Origin: Polaromonas sp.
GTDB lineage: Bacteria > Pseudomonadota > Gammaproteobacteria > Burkholderiales > Burkholderiaceae_C
Reading direction: 5' to 3'
DNA: 11,456 bases
Assembly (NCBI GenBank): GCA_025362825.1
Contig: JANYFF010000304.1
Coordinates: 1 to 11,456, forward strand
Positions 1 to 8,204 of this stretch are shown here, piece after piece. The position numbers and the translations under genes were made by a program. Position 1 is the stretch's first letter. Each line of letters opens with the position of its first letter. Below the pieces are notes generated by a model that worked only from the letters and a program-made list of their open reading frames with translations, was not told the origin of the DNA and did no database searches.

Positions 1-645
1 GTTGCCAAATCATTTGCCGGCCAGCCCAGCCACCCGGTGATGCTAGCACTGATGCCCCTTGCGCCGACTTACCGGATAGAAGCGCGTCACCTGCTGGCCG
101 TGATTGAAGGCTGCCAGATGGACCTAGAGCAAAACCGCTACCTCGACTTTCCCAATCTACAGCGCTACTGCCATCTGGTGGCAGGCATCGTCGGCGAAGT
201 GGCGGCGCGCATCTTTGGCCAGACCGAAGACATCACCACCGCCTACGCCCACAAGCTGGGCCTGGCTTTCCAGCTGACCAACATCATCCGCGACGTGGGC
301 GAAGACGCCCTGCGTGGCCGCATTTATCTGCCGGTCAACGAGCTGCAGCAGTTTGACGTGAAGGCGCACGAGATTTTGAAGCGCCAGTATTCAGACCGCT
401 TCACCGCGCTGATGAAGTTCCAGACGGACCGCGCCCTGGCCCTGTACGACGAGGCGCTGGCCATGCTGCCGGAAGCCGACAGGCGATCCCAAAAACCCGG
501 CCTGATGATGGCCAGCATTTACCGCACGCTGCTGCGTGAAATTGCAGCAGACAACTTTCAGGTGCTGCACCAGCGCGTCAGCCTGACGCCGCTGCGCAAA
601 TTCTGGCTCGCGTGGAAGACGCAGGCTTTCGGGCGGGTTGTCTAG
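1..645 (+). CDS. hpnD: Presqualene diphosphate synthase HpnD, 3' part (5' end outside window)
   Basis: This is a squalene/phytoene-synthase family protein. HpnD joins two farnesyl diphosphates into presqualene diphosphate, the first committed step of the HpnC-HpnD-HpnE route to squalene. The frame is open from base 1 with no stop, so the gene enters from the left; an ATG at 37 is only an internal Met. The 214 visible residues include the second Asp-rich motif DVGED (bases 292-306, visible residues 98-102) inside FQLTNIIRDVGEDALRGR, which is typical of this family for Mg-diphosphate binding. Family members are about 280 residues, so roughly 65 N-terminal residues, including the first Asp-rich motif, lie outside the window. 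It ends 13 bases before hpnE, suggesting one transcript. A phytoene synthase is the main alternative, but the hpnE neighbour favours HpnD. Confidence 0.88.
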   Translation, partial: VAKSFAGQPSHPVMLALMPLAPTYRIEARHLLAVIEGCQMDLEQNRYLDFPNLQRYCHLVAGIVGEVAARIFGQTEDITTAYAHKLGLAFQLTNIIRDVGEDALRGRIYLPVNELQQFDVKAHEILKRQYSDRFTALMKFQTDRALALYDEALAMLPEADRRSQKPGLMMASIYRTLLREIAADNFQVLHQRVSLTPLRKFWLAWKTQAFGRVV

Positions 646-658
646 CTATGGCCTTTGC

Positions 659-1948
659 ATGAAGCTTGCGGTCATTGGTGGGGGCTGGGCGGGCTGGGCC
701 GCCGCGGTTGAAGCCACTCGGCGCGGGCACCAGGTCACGGTTTTTGAGGCTTCGCGCACCGCCGGCGGGCGCGCCCGACGGGTTGATGCGGCGCTTGCCG
801 GGCAACCCCTGGCATTGGACAACGGCCAGCACATCCTGATCGGCGCTTATACCGAAACCCTTCAGCTCATGGCCGATCTGGGCATTGACGTGTCTGCCGC
901 CTTGCTGCGCATGCCGCTCACCCTGCAGTTTCCTGATGGAAACGGCATCCGGCTGCCGAGGCTTCGCGCACCTTTTGATGCGCTTTTCGGCATCCTGAGC
1001 GCCAAAGGATGGCCTTGGCGCGACAGGCTGTCCCTGCTGCGCGCGGCTACCGGCTGGCAATTGCGCGGTTTTCGGTGTGATGTCAGGCAATCGGTGGCAG
1101 ACCTGTGCAGCGGCCTCGCACCGGGCGCTATGGCGACGCTGATTGAGCCACTGTGCGTTTCGGCCCTCAACACACCGCCCGAACGCGCCAGCGGCCAGAT
1201 TTTTTTGCGCGTGCTGCATGACTCGCTGTTTTCAATCAGTGGCGGTTCCAACCTGTTGCTGCCGCGCGTAGACCTTGGCGCGCTGCTGCCGGGCGCAGCG
1301 TTGTCCTGGCTCACAACGCAGGGCGCCTGCGTCAGGACCGGTGTGCGGGTAAAAGGCATCACCCGACGCGGGGACTTGTGGCAGTTGGAGACGGACAGCA
1401 CCGAGTTGTCAGACACTTTTGAAGCCGTCCTGCTGGCGTGCCCTCCCCTTGAGGCCGCACGGCTAGCCGAGCCCTGCCTTGATCTGGGCAATCCCTGGCT
1501 GGCAAAGGCCCGCGGCCTACGCTACGAAGGCATTGCAACGGTCTACGTCATGGCGCCCGGCACACGCCTCACGCAGCCGATGCTGGCCCTGCATGCAGGT
1601 GACGGGCATCCAGCGCAGTTTGTGTTTGACCGCGGGCAGCTCAGCGGCCCGGCCGGACTGCTTGCCTTTGTCGTCAGCGCCAGTGTGGGCGACAACGCGG
1701 CCCTGACGGCGCAGGTGGTGGCGCAAGCGGCCGCCCAGCTCGGCCTGCAACAACTGCAGGTGATCCAGACCATTGTTGAAAAGCGTGCCACATTTGCCTG
1801 TACGCCCGGCCTGCAAAGACCGGGGCTGCAAATTGCCCCCGGCTTGCTGGCCTGCGGCGACTATGTAGACGGGCCTTACCCTGCAACACTGGAAGGCGCG
1901 GTGCGCTCTGGCTTGGCAGCAGCAAGACATTTGCTATCAATTAAATAG
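659..1948 (+). CDS. hpnE: Hydroxysqualene dehydroxylase HpnE (FAD-dependent amine-oxidase-like)
   Basis: HpnE reduces hydroxysqualene to squalene, the third step of the HpnCDE pathway that feeds hopanoid synthesis. I start it at ATG 659 (429 residues) because the dinucleotide fold begins at once (MKLAVIGGGWAG, glycines 7-12), as in the family. An in-frame TTG at 638 would add seven residues and overlap hpnD; neither start has a good Shine-Dalgarno sequence, so translation is probably coupled to hpnD. Other FAD-fold features are E30 at the end of beta-2, GGRARR (36-41), DNGQH (54-58), and the closing motif GDYVDGPYPATLEGAVRSG near residues 400-418. The related carotenoid desaturases share this fold, but the short length, the C-terminal motif and the hpnD neighbour point to HpnE. 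The stop codon lies inside a GCTAT-N7-ATAGC palindrome. Confidence 0.88.
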   Translation: MKLAVIGGGWAGWAAAVEATRRGHQVTVFEASRTAGGRARRVDAALAGQPLALDNGQHILIGAYTETLQLMADLGIDVSAALLRMPLTLQFPDGNGIRLPRLRAPFDALFGILSAKGWPWRDRLSLLRAATGWQLRGFRCDVRQSVADLCSGLAPGAMATLIEPLCVSALNTPPERASGQIFLRVLHDSLFSISGGSNLLLPRVDLGALLPGAALSWLTTQGACVRTGVRVKGITRRGDLWQLETDSTELSDTFEAVLLACPPLEAARLAEPCLDLGNPWLAKARGLRYEGIATVYVMAPGTRLTQPMLALHAGDGHPAQFVFDRGQLSGPAGLLAFVVSASVGDNAALTAQVVAQAAAQLGLQQLQVIQTIVEKRATFACTPGLQRPGLQIAPGLLACGDYVDGPYPATLEGAVRSGLAAARHLLSIK

Positions 1949-1949
1949 C
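1933..1949. repeat. Short palindromic repeat, copy 1 (GCTATCAATTAAATAGC)
   Basis: Perfect 5-base arms (GCTAT/ATAGC) around a 7-base centre. It overlaps the last codons and the TAG stop (1946-1948) of hpnE. Two more copies with the same arms and spacing lie at 4477-4493 and 9079-9095. The arms are seen directly; membership of a Comamonadaceae intergenic repeat family is from memory. Confidence 0.65.
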
Positions 1950-1993
1950 TGCATACACCCGTATTACCTGGGCCGCAGCTCTGCTTGGCACCT

Positions 1994-2010
1994 AAAACGG
2001 CTTTTTGCCG
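1994..2010 (-). terminator. Candidate intrinsic terminator of the HAD phosphatase gene
   Basis: Read on the minus strand, CGGC-AAAAA-GCCG is followed directly by TTTT. The stem begins three bases after the TGA of the HAD gene. The stem is only 4 bp but all G-C, and position and U-run fit a Rho-independent terminator. On the plus strand the bases after the stem are ATTC, so it should not stop hpnE transcripts in the same way. Confidence 0.5.
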
Positions 2011-2012
2011 AT

Positions 2013-2735
2013 TCAGGCAGCTGCGCGCTCGTCCGCCTCTGCCGCTGCAATGAAATCGCACAGCTCCGTCAGGCTGGCAACCGTGAGGTGCGGTGCATCC
2101 GCATACTTCCAGGGGTTCGATGCCCGGTTCAGCCACACCGTCTGCATGCCTGCATTCAACCCGCCCAGCACGTCAAGGGTGTCGTCGTCACCGATGTGCA
2201 GGACCTCGCCAGGCCGTGCATCGACCGCACCTGCCGCAGCGTGGAAAATACGAGAATCGGGCTTGCCCACGCCAAACTCATGGGCGCTGACATTGGCCTT
2301 GAAATAATGCTTGATACCTATGCGTCCGATGTCGGCGTTGCCGTTGGACAGTGCGACGACAGGAAACCGGGCCGACAGGAAATCCAGGGCCAGCAAGGCA
2401 TCTTCAAATAAAACCACCTTGTTGCGTTCGGCAAAAAACACGTCGAACGCCGCATCGGCCAGCAAGGGGTCTTCGCGCGAGCGGTACAGGGCCAGGCGTA
2501 TCGCTTCGCGGCGTATGGCGCTCAGGTTGTGCCGGAGTTCAGGCCTGGAGCGGGCAACGTGCTCACGCAGCTCAAGCCTGGCCTTCGGGTTGGCAAACAG
2601 CGCCGCCGTCATGGGCGCCTTGTGGTTCAACCAGGCTTCGAGAGCTTTTTCGGCTCTTTCAATGACCGGCCAGACAGGCCACAGCGTGTCGTCCAGATCA
2701 AGGGTAATGGCTTTGATTATTTTTAGGTCAAGCAT
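2013..2735 (-). CDS. HAD-family phosphatase, YigB-like
   Basis: A 240-residue cytosolic haloacid-dehalogenase hydrolase with all four motifs: I, DLDDTLW (nucleophile D13, acid/base D15); II, ALSNGN (S130); III, K158 in GVGKPD; IV, HIGDDDTLD (D183-D185). Residues 20-120 form the helical C1 cap. The pattern LSNGN, then GKPD, then LHIGDD...DV.G....GM resembles YigB, which removes phosphate from 5-amino-6-(5-phosphoribitylamino)uracil in riboflavin synthesis; that substrate is inferred from overall resemblance. General phosphoglycolate- or haloacid-type HAD enzymes are alternatives. Start ATG at 2735; no clear Shine-Dalgarno upstream. It is convergent with hpnE and divergent from hemH with 32 bases between the starts, so the two genes share or overlap promoter space. 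Family assignment is firm, exact substrate is not. Confidence 0.85.
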   Translation of the reverse strand: MLDLKIIKAITLDLDDTLWPVWPVIERAEKALEAWLNHKAPMTAALFANPKARLELREHVARSRPELRHNLSAIRREAIRLALYRSREDPLLADAAFDVFFAERNKVVLFEDALLALDFLSARFPVVALSNGNADIGRIGIKHYFKANVSAHEFGVGKPDSRIFHAAAGAVDARPGEVLHIGDDDTLDVLGGLNAGMQTVWLNRASNPWKYADAPHLTVASLTELCDFIAAAEADERAAA

Positions 2736-2767
2736 AGGGGAAAAGATTACCTGGGCGAGAATAACTC

Positions 2768-3871
2768 ATGTCTTTTGCACCCGAACCCTCTTTCCGGCAC
2801 GGCCAGGCGCCAGTTGCCACTTCCACCACAGCAGTGTTGTATTGCAACCTCGGAACGCCCGACGAGCCCACAGCCAAGGCGCTCCGCCGTTACCTGGCTG
2901 AGTTTTTGGGCGACCCGCGCGTCGTCGAAATCCCCCGGCTTGTGTGGATGGTGATTTTGCACGGCATCATCCTGCGCGTCCGCCCCAAAAAATCAGCCGC
3001 CAAGTACGCCAGCATCTGGATGCCTGAAGGCTCGCCCCTGCGGGTCTGGACCGAGCGCCTGGCCATAGGACTGGGCAAGCAACTGGCTGCGCAGGGCCAC
3101 CAGGTTGATGTGCGCTACGCCATGCGTTACGGCAACCCGTCCATCGCCTCCCGGCTGGACCAGCTCAAGCTTGACGGCGTGACCCGCGTGCTCATCGTGC
3201 CGGCCTACCCGCAGTACAGCGCCGCCACCACGGCCAGCGTGTTTGACGCCGTTTACGGCTGGGCGGCCAAGGTACGCTTGCTGCCGGAGTTTCGCTTTGT
3301 GAATCATTACCACGACGACCCGGGCTACGTCGCGGCGCTGGCGACCGATATCCAGACTTACTGGCAGGCCAACGGCCGGGCAGACAAACTGGTGATGAGC
3401 TTTCACGGCGTGCCCGAACGCACACTCAAGCAGGGCGACCCCTACCACTGCGAATGCCACAAGACGGCACGCTTGCTGGCAGAAAAGCTTGGCCTGTCAA
3501 AAGACCGTTACCAGGTCACCTTCCAGTCGCGTTTCGGCAGGGCTGCCTGGCTGCAACCCTACACCGAGCCAACCCTTGTAAAACTGGCACAAACTGGCAC
3601 CGAAAGCGTTGACGTAGTGTGCCCGGGGTTTACCGGCGACTGCCTTGAAACGCTGGAGGAAATCAACATGGAAGCACGCCACGCTTTTCTGCAGGCCGGC
3701 GGCAAGACCTTCAACTACATCCATTGCCTGAACGACAGCCCGGCCTGGGCCACCGCCCTCGCCGCCCTGAGCGCACAACACCTTTCGGGCTGGCCGACAC
3801 AGGTGACACCGGACGAAAACGCGCTGGCCGCTTCAAAAGCTGCAGCACTGGCCCTGGGCGCGACACAATAG
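2768..3871 (+). CDS. hemH: Ferrochelatase HemH
   Basis: Inserts Fe2+ into protoporphyrin IX to make protohaem, the last step of haem synthesis, in the cytosol or at the inner face of the membrane. The 367 residues match the usual length of proteobacterial ferrochelatases. An N-terminal half (about 21-190) opens with TAVLYCNLGTPDEP and carries VPAYPQYSAATTASVFD (144-160). The catalytic-side motif MSFHGVPERTLKQGDPYHCE (210-229) contains H213, and PGFTGDCLETLEEI (286-299) contains E294. The 81-residue spacing of this His/Glu pair equals that of H183/E264 of the Bacillus subtilis enzyme, from memory. Cysteines C228 and C230 lie in YHCECHKT, as in many proteobacterial enzymes. There are no membrane segments. 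The GAF gene follows after 47 bases. Confidence 0.96.
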   Translation: MSFAPEPSFRHGQAPVATSTTAVLYCNLGTPDEPTAKALRRYLAEFLGDPRVVEIPRLVWMVILHGIILRVRPKKSAAKYASIWMPEGSPLRVWTERLAIGLGKQLAAQGHQVDVRYAMRYGNPSIASRLDQLKLDGVTRVLIVPAYPQYSAATTASVFDAVYGWAAKVRLLPEFRFVNHYHDDPGYVAALATDIQTYWQANGRADKLVMSFHGVPERTLKQGDPYHCECHKTARLLAEKLGLSKDRYQVTFQSRFGRAAWLQPYTEPTLVKLAQTGTESVDVVCPGFTGDCLETLEEINMEARHAFLQAGGKTFNYIHCLNDSPAWATALAALSAQHLSGWPTQVTPDENALAASKAAALALGATQ

Positions 3872-3884
3872 AAGCGCGTCCACG

Positions 3885-3912
3885 ATGACACGCCGCAAGC
3901 TGGAATTACACT
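3885..3912 (+). promoter_or_regulatory. Possible sigma70-type promoter of the GAF gene
   Basis: ATGACA (3885-3890) and TACACT (3907-3912) are separated by 16 bases, each matching four of six consensus bases. The GAF start codon at 3919 lies six bases after the -10 element, and no Shine-Dalgarno sequence precedes it, so a transcript from here would be almost leaderless. The match is weak and could be chance. Confidence 0.3.
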
Positions 3913-3918
3913 AGACAA

Positions 3919-4401
3919 ATGCGTAACAATTCATCCCGGCTGGCAGAACTGCAACGCCACATGATTCTTGATTCGTCAGCCGAAAAAGCCTATGACGACA
4001 TCACAAAGTTGCTGGCCACCAGCCTGGAGGTGCCGATAGCCATCGTCAACTTCCTGGACGACGACCGGGACTGGTTCAAGTCATGCATCGGCCTGCCGCT
4101 GACAGAGTCCCCGGCCGCCACTTCTTTCTGCGAGACGTTTTTTAACACCTCAGAAGACCTGATCGTGGTGGAAGACACCCGCGAAAGCGCGTTGTTCAGC
4201 CAGCATCCTCTGGTGGTGGGCGAGCCCTTCGTACGCTTTTATGCCGCCGCCCGACTGCGCGTCAATGGTCAGACGCTGGGAACCCTCTGTGCCTACGACA
4301 TGCAGCCGCGCAACATCACGCCAGACCAGATCGCCCAGCTCCAGACGCTGACACTGGCCGTGGTCGAATTGCTGGCCCAGCGCAATCCGCTGGCGGCTTG
4401 A
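3919..4401 (+). CDS. Free-standing GAF-domain protein
   Basis: A 160-residue soluble protein that is essentially one GAF domain (about residues 20-155). The run PIAIVNFLDDDRDWFKSCIG (39-58), then SFCETFF, LIVVEDTRE, FYAAARLRVNGQTLGTLCAYD and PRNITPDQIAQLQ, closely follows the GAF domains found at the N-termini of many proteobacterial diguanylate cyclases and histidine kinases. No GGDEF, EAL, kinase or DNA-binding domain follows before the stop, so it may be an orphan sensor acting on a partner encoded elsewhere, or a remnant of a longer sensor. Cysteines at C56 and in SFCE and TLCAYD could matter for redox or ligand sensing, but that is a guess. It is 47 bases downstream of hemH and may be partly co-transcribed. 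Ligand unknown. Confidence 0.82.
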   Translation: MRNNSSRLAELQRHMILDSSAEKAYDDITKLLATSLEVPIAIVNFLDDDRDWFKSCIGLPLTESPAATSFCETFFNTSEDLIVVEDTRESALFSQHPLVVGEPFVRFYAAARLRVNGQTLGTLCAYDMQPRNITPDQIAQLQTLTLAVVELLAQRNPLAA

Positions 4402-4654
4402 GACCGCCGCGAGCGCTTGAAAAGCGTCAACTACCTATAAAAATCGCTCCCAGCCCCCGGAAAAAGGGCGTCTCATGCTATTGAAAACATAGCGCCAAGC
4501 TTCAGTCAGCCTCCAGCCGCCGCGGCAAGTCTGCCGCTATCATCCCTGTGATGATTGATGCGCCCCGCTCCCCTGACGCGATGTAACTGAAGCCAAAGAA
4601 ACTGCTCTGGCTGGCGCCTTCATACATCGCTGGCAGGGTGTTACGGCCAGCGAG
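4402..4654. other. Intergenic region before the restriction gene, with small inverted repeats
   Basis: No separate gene is visible. It holds a CGCTT-GAA-AAGCG stem-loop (4414-4426) just after the GAF gene, a GCCC/GGGC stem (4453-4456 with 4466-4469), and palindrome copy 2 (4477-4493). None is followed by a T-run, so intrinsic termination is unclear. The last 78 bases (4577-4654) are open in the frame of the restriction gene and translate into residues that look like its family's N-terminus (AFIHRWQGVTASE), so part of this region may be coding. A TGA at 4574-4576 closes the frame upstream. Confidence 0.6.
4477..4493. repeat. Short palindromic repeat, copy 2 (GCTATTGAAAACATAGC)
   Basis: Same GCTAT/ATAGC arms and 7-base centre as the other two copies. 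It lies 75 bases after the GAF stop codon. Its centre (TGAAAAC) matches the minus-strand reading of copy 3 (TGAAATA) at five of seven bases, so copies 2 and 3 are inverted relative to each other and bracket the restriction/toxin-antitoxin block. Confidence 0.65.
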
Positions 4655-7600
4655 TTGTCTACCGCGCAAAGTTTTGTACGCGAGCTGTGCGAATTGCTCG
4701 GCGTGCCGGCCCCGCACCCCACGGCCGACCAGAGCTATATGTTCGAGCGGCCCATCACCTTCAGCCACGGTGATGGCAGCAGCAGCCCCGGCCGTATTGA
4801 TTGCTACCGCCACGGCCACTTTGTGCTGGAGGCCAAAAAGGTCAAGGCCGCCAGCCACACCAAGGGGTTTGGCGACGCGCTGCTGCGCGCCCGCGCCCAG
4901 GCCGAGGGCTATGCACGCGCCCTGCCCTCAAGCGAAGGCCGGCCACCGTTTGTGCTGGTCGTCGATGTCGGCACGGTCATCGAGCTGTATGCCGAGTTCA
5001 CACGCAGCGGCGCCACCTACACGCCCTTCCCCGACCCGCGCAGCTACCGCATCGCACTGGCAGATTTGGCAAAGCCCGAGCTGCGCAACCGCCTGCGCCT
5101 GATCTGGACAGACCCCCTGGCGCTTGACCCCGCGCGTCTAAGTGCCCGCATCACCCGTGAAGTAGCCGCACAACTGGCAGAACTTGCCAAGTCACTAGAA
5201 CAATCGGGCCACCGCGCTGACCATGTAGCGGCATTTTTGACGCGCAGCTTGTTCAGCATGTTTGCCGAAGACGTGGAACTGTTGCCCAAAGGCAGCTTTT
5301 TAAAACTGCTGCAAACCCACCAGACCGACCCGCGCGCGCTGCAAGGCATGTTGCAAGCGCTGTGGACAGACATGGACAGGGGCGGCTTTTCGGTTGCACT
5401 GGCGACGCAGGTGCTTAAATTCAACGGCAAGTTGTTCAAGCAGTCGGCCAGCGACGGCTACTCGCTGCTGCTCAACGCCGAGCAGATTGACCGGCTGATC
5501 GCCGCGGCAAAAAGCAACTGGCGCGAAGTCGAGCCCGCCATCTTTGGCACCCTGCTCGAGCGCGCACTGGACCCGACCGAGCGCCACGCCCTGGGCGCGC
5601 ACTACACACCGCGCGCCTATGTTGAGCGGCTGGTGCTGCCTACGGTGGTTGAGCCATTACGCGCTGACTGGGCCAACGTACAGGCCGCGGCCGTGTTGCT
5701 GGCCAGCGAAGCAGCAGAGTTGCAAGGCAAAGCGCATGACCAGAAGATGCTGGAAGCGCGCGCAGAGATTAAAAAGTTTCACCACCAGCTTTGCACCCTG
5801 CGCGTGCTCGACCCGACCTGCGGTAGTGGCAACTTTTTGTATGTAACGCTGGAGCATTTAAAACGTCTTGAGGGTGAAGTCATCAACCAGCTCGAAGCCT
5901 TTGGTGAAACACAAACCACGCTGGGGCTTGAAGGCGAAACCGTCACCCCGCAGCAACTGCTGGGCATAGAGCTGAACGAACGCGCCGCCGCACTCGCCGA
6001 GCTGGTGCTGTGGATTGGCTATTTGCAGTGGCACATACGTACACGCGGCAACAAAGCCGTGGCTGAGCAGGTGGTGCATGACTACGGCAATATCGAGCGG
6101 CGTGATGCCGTGCTGGCTTGGGCTGATACCGACCTGGCTTATGACGCCGACGGGCAGCTACTGAGCCGCTGGGATGGCAAGACATTCAAGACGCATCCGG
6201 TGACCGGCGCGCTGGTGCCTGATGAAGCAGCGCTGGTGCCGCAGTGGAAGTACATCAGGCCGACGCAGGCCGAGTGGCCAAAGCCTGATTTTATTGTGGG
6301 AAACCCCCCATTTATTGGAAAAATCAAAGTTCGAGAGGCCTTGGGCGACGGTTATGTAGAAGCGTTGCGCCAGACTTGGCCCGAGGTACCCGAGAGTGCC
6401 GATTTTGTTATGTATTGGTGGCATCACGCGGCGTGCACAGTGCGTGACGGCAAGGCACGGCGATTTGGTTTCATCACCACCAATAGTTTGCGGCAGACGT
6501 TCAATGGACGCGTAGTGGATGCACAACTGTCGCCCCCCCCAAAGACGACAATTCAAACTACATCGCCACTTGCACTCGTCTTCGCCATTGCGGACCATCC
6601 GTGGGTAGACAGCGCTAACGGTGCCTTCGTACGTATTGCGATGACCGTGGGCATGCGAACCAGTAACTTCAATGTTAATGACCTACCCGATGCATACGGC
6701 GCAAACATTGCCTTGTATGTGGCCAATGGACGCTTGCTGACAGTCAGCAGCGAACAACCCGGCGAGTACGGTGAAGTCGACGTCACCTTTTCCGAGCGAT
6801 GGGGTGTAATTCATGCGGACTTAAGCGTCGGCGCGAACGTGGCGTCTGCTGCAGCGATGCAAGCCAACGGCAAACTAAGCAATACAGGAGTCATACCTCA
6901 TGGTGAAGGTATGTTGGTTACGCCTGAGCAAGCGTTGCAATTCGAACCTCACGCGCCTGTGAAGCCTTACAGAAACGGTAAAGATTTAACGAGCCACAGC
7001 CGCAACCTATTGGTCATTGACTGTCATGGCCTAGGGCTAGAAACTTTGCGCTCAAGGTTTCCCTCTGTCTATCAGTGGCTACTTGTTCACATTAAGCCCG
7101 AGCGAGACGCCAACAGGGATAGGGACCTTCGAGAAAAATGGTGGCTGCATCGCAGAAGTAACGAAGACATGCGGCGAATCTTGCATACCCTTCCACGCTA
7201 TATCGCAACGGTGATGACAGCCAAACACCGCATATTTCAGTTTTTGGATGGCTCAATCCTGCCCGATCAAATGCTGGTCGTTTTTGGGCTAAAAAACGCA
7301 TATCACCTCGGCATCCTGTCAAGCCAAGTTCACGTAACTTGGTCACTAGCGACAGGTAGTCGACTGGGTGTCGGCAATGATCCCCGTTACAACAAATCCC
7401 GATGCTTCGAAACCTTCCCCTTCCCCGACGAAGACACAGGCTTGACCACCGAATTGCGCGCTCACATCGCCGCACTCGCAGAGCAAATCGACGCCCACCG
7501 CAAACGCCAGCAAGCCGCCCATCCCGGCCTCACGCTGACCGGCATGTACAACGTGCTCGAAGCTTTGAAAGAAGGCCGAGAACTCACAGCCAAAGAAAAA

Positions 7601-8146
7601 GCCATTCACACCCAGGGTCTGGTCGGCGTGCTTAAAGAGCTGCATGACGAACTCGACGCGGCCGTATTGCAGGCCTATGGTCTTGATTTTGGCCTTGAGC
7701 CGGGGCTGAGCACCGACGCCCTGCTCACCCACCTGGTGGCGCTGAACGCACAGCGGGCCCTTGAAGAAAAAGCCGGCCACGTTCGCTGGCTGCGGCCAGA
7801 GTTTCAAAACCCCTCAACGCAGTCGGTCACAAGCTCACTATCAAATCAGGAGCAATCTGGGCAGACTTTACCGGGGCTACAGGCCGATTTGGCCCTTGAT
7901 TTGCCAATTCAGGCCGTTTCGCAAGCCTCCAGCACTGCACAACCGTGGCCTGGCACCCTGCCAGAGCAGGTCCGCGCTGTAGCGCAGGTATTGGCCAGCG
8001 CAAACGCCGCCATGCCGTTAGCCGCCATCGAGGCGCGCTTTAAAGGCAAAGGCCCATGGAAAAAAGGCCTGCCCCGCATTCTGGAAACGCTCGAAGCGCT
8101 GGGGCGTGCGCGGCGTGAAGAAAACAATGGCTGGCTTGGTTCGTGA
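4655..8146 (+). CDS. MmeI-like (type IIL) restriction-modification protein: nuclease plus N6-adenine methyltransferase
   Basis: A 1163-residue single-chain enzyme expected to methylate adenine in its site and cleave unmodified DNA. Order of parts: N-terminal PD-(D/E)xK nuclease with D49, nine residues, then E59-A-K61, the same D-x9-ExK spacing as MmeI D70/E80/K82 (from memory); a helical connector (about 130-350); SAM-binding motif [10 protein letters not shown] (386-394); catalytic motif IV NPPF (550-553); a target-recognition part after [10 protein letters not shown] (about 610-910); and a C-terminal tail ending in a basic stretch [13 protein letters not shown]. MmeI itself is 919 residues; this longer form with an extra tail is common in annotated genomes as 'class I SAM-dependent DNA methyltransferase'. 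The first canonical in-frame start is TTG 4655, without a clear Shine-Dalgarno; family-like residues lie upstream of it. A C8 tract at 6533-6540 and low GC in the recognition part are unusual. A methylation-only form cannot be excluded. Confidence 0.86.
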   Translation: MSTAQSFVRELCELLGVPAPHPTADQSYMFERPITFSHGDGSSSPGRIDCYRHGHFVLEAKKVKAASHTKGFGDALLRARAQAEGYARALPSSEGRPPFVLVVDVGTVIELYAEFTRSGATYTPFPDPRSYRIALADLAKPELRNRLRLIWTDPLALDPARLSARITREVAAQLAELAKSLEQSGHRADHVAAFLTRSLFSMFAEDVELLPKGSFLKLLQTHQTDPRALQGMLQALWTDMDRGGFSVALATQVLKFNGKLFKQSASDGYSLLLNAEQIDRLIAAAKSNWREVEPAIFGTLLERALDPTERHALGAHYTPRAYVERLVLPTVVEPLRADWANVQAAAVLLASEAAELQGKAHDQKMLEARAEIKKFHHQLCTLRVLDPTCGSGNFLYVTLEHLKRLEGEVINQLEAFGETQTTLGLEGETVTPQQLLGIELNERAAALAELVLWIGYLQWHIRTRGNKAVAEQVVHDYGNIERRDAVLAWADTDLAYDADGQLLSRWDGKTFKTHPVTGALVPDEAALVPQWKYIRPTQAEWPKPDFIVGNPPFIGKIKVREALGDGYVEALRQTWPEVPESADFVMYWWHHAACTVRDGKARRFGFITTNSLRQTFNGRVVDAQLSPPPKTTIQTTSPLALVFAIADHPWVDSANGAFVRIAMTVGMRTSNFNVNDLPDAYGANIALYVANGRLLTVSSEQPGEYGEVDVTFSERWGVIHADLSVGANVASAAAMQANGKLSNTGVIPHGEGMLVTPEQALQFEPHAPVKPYRNGKDLTSHSRNLLVIDCHGLGLETLRSRFPSVYQWLLVHIKPERDANRDRDLREKWWLHRRSNEDMRRILHTLPRYIATVMTAKHRIFQFLDGSILPDQMLVVFGLKNAYHLGILSSQVHVTWSLATGSRLGVGNDPRYNKSRCFETFPFPDEDTGLTTELRAHIAALAEQIDAHRKRQQAAHPGLTLTGMYNVLEALKEGRELTAKEKAIHTQGLVGVLKELHDELDAAVLQAYGLDFGLEPGLSTDALLTHLVALNAQRALEEKAGHVRWLRPEFQNPSTQSVTSSLSNQEQSGQTLPGLQADLALDLPIQAVSQASSTAQPWPGTLPEQVRAVAQVLASANAAMPLAAIEARFKGKGPWKKGLPRILETLEALGRARREENNGWLGS

Positions 8147-8191
8147 GGCATGAGCCCATTTGGGGTAAAACCACGGGCACAATGACACTCC

Positions 8192-8196
8192 AGAGG
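8192..8196 (+). promoter_or_regulatory. Shine-Dalgarno of mntA
   Basis: AGAGG lies eight bases before ATG 8205, one of the few clear ribosome-binding sites in the window. It supports separate translation of the toxin-antitoxin operon, which starts 58 bases after the restriction gene. Confidence 0.55.
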
Positions 8197-8204
8197 CTAG
8201 CAAC

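Noticed and set aside
578..1219. A 213-codon minus-strand frame opposite the 5' part of hpnE
   Set aside because: Low-complexity, motif-free translation overlapping a clear FAD enzyme; treated as an antisense shadow.
4417..4441. TTGAAA (4417-4422) and TATAAA (4436-4441) as a promoter for the restriction gene
   Set aside because: Both hexamers are close to consensus, but the spacer is only 13 bases, too short for a normal sigma70 promoter.
6530..6580. A frameshift or pair of compensating frameshifts around the C8 tract
   Set aside because: The frame is open on both sides and the expected LVFAI-DHPWVDS residues follow in the same frame, so the gene is intact as read. The local residues are odd, but an error cannot be shown from the sequence.
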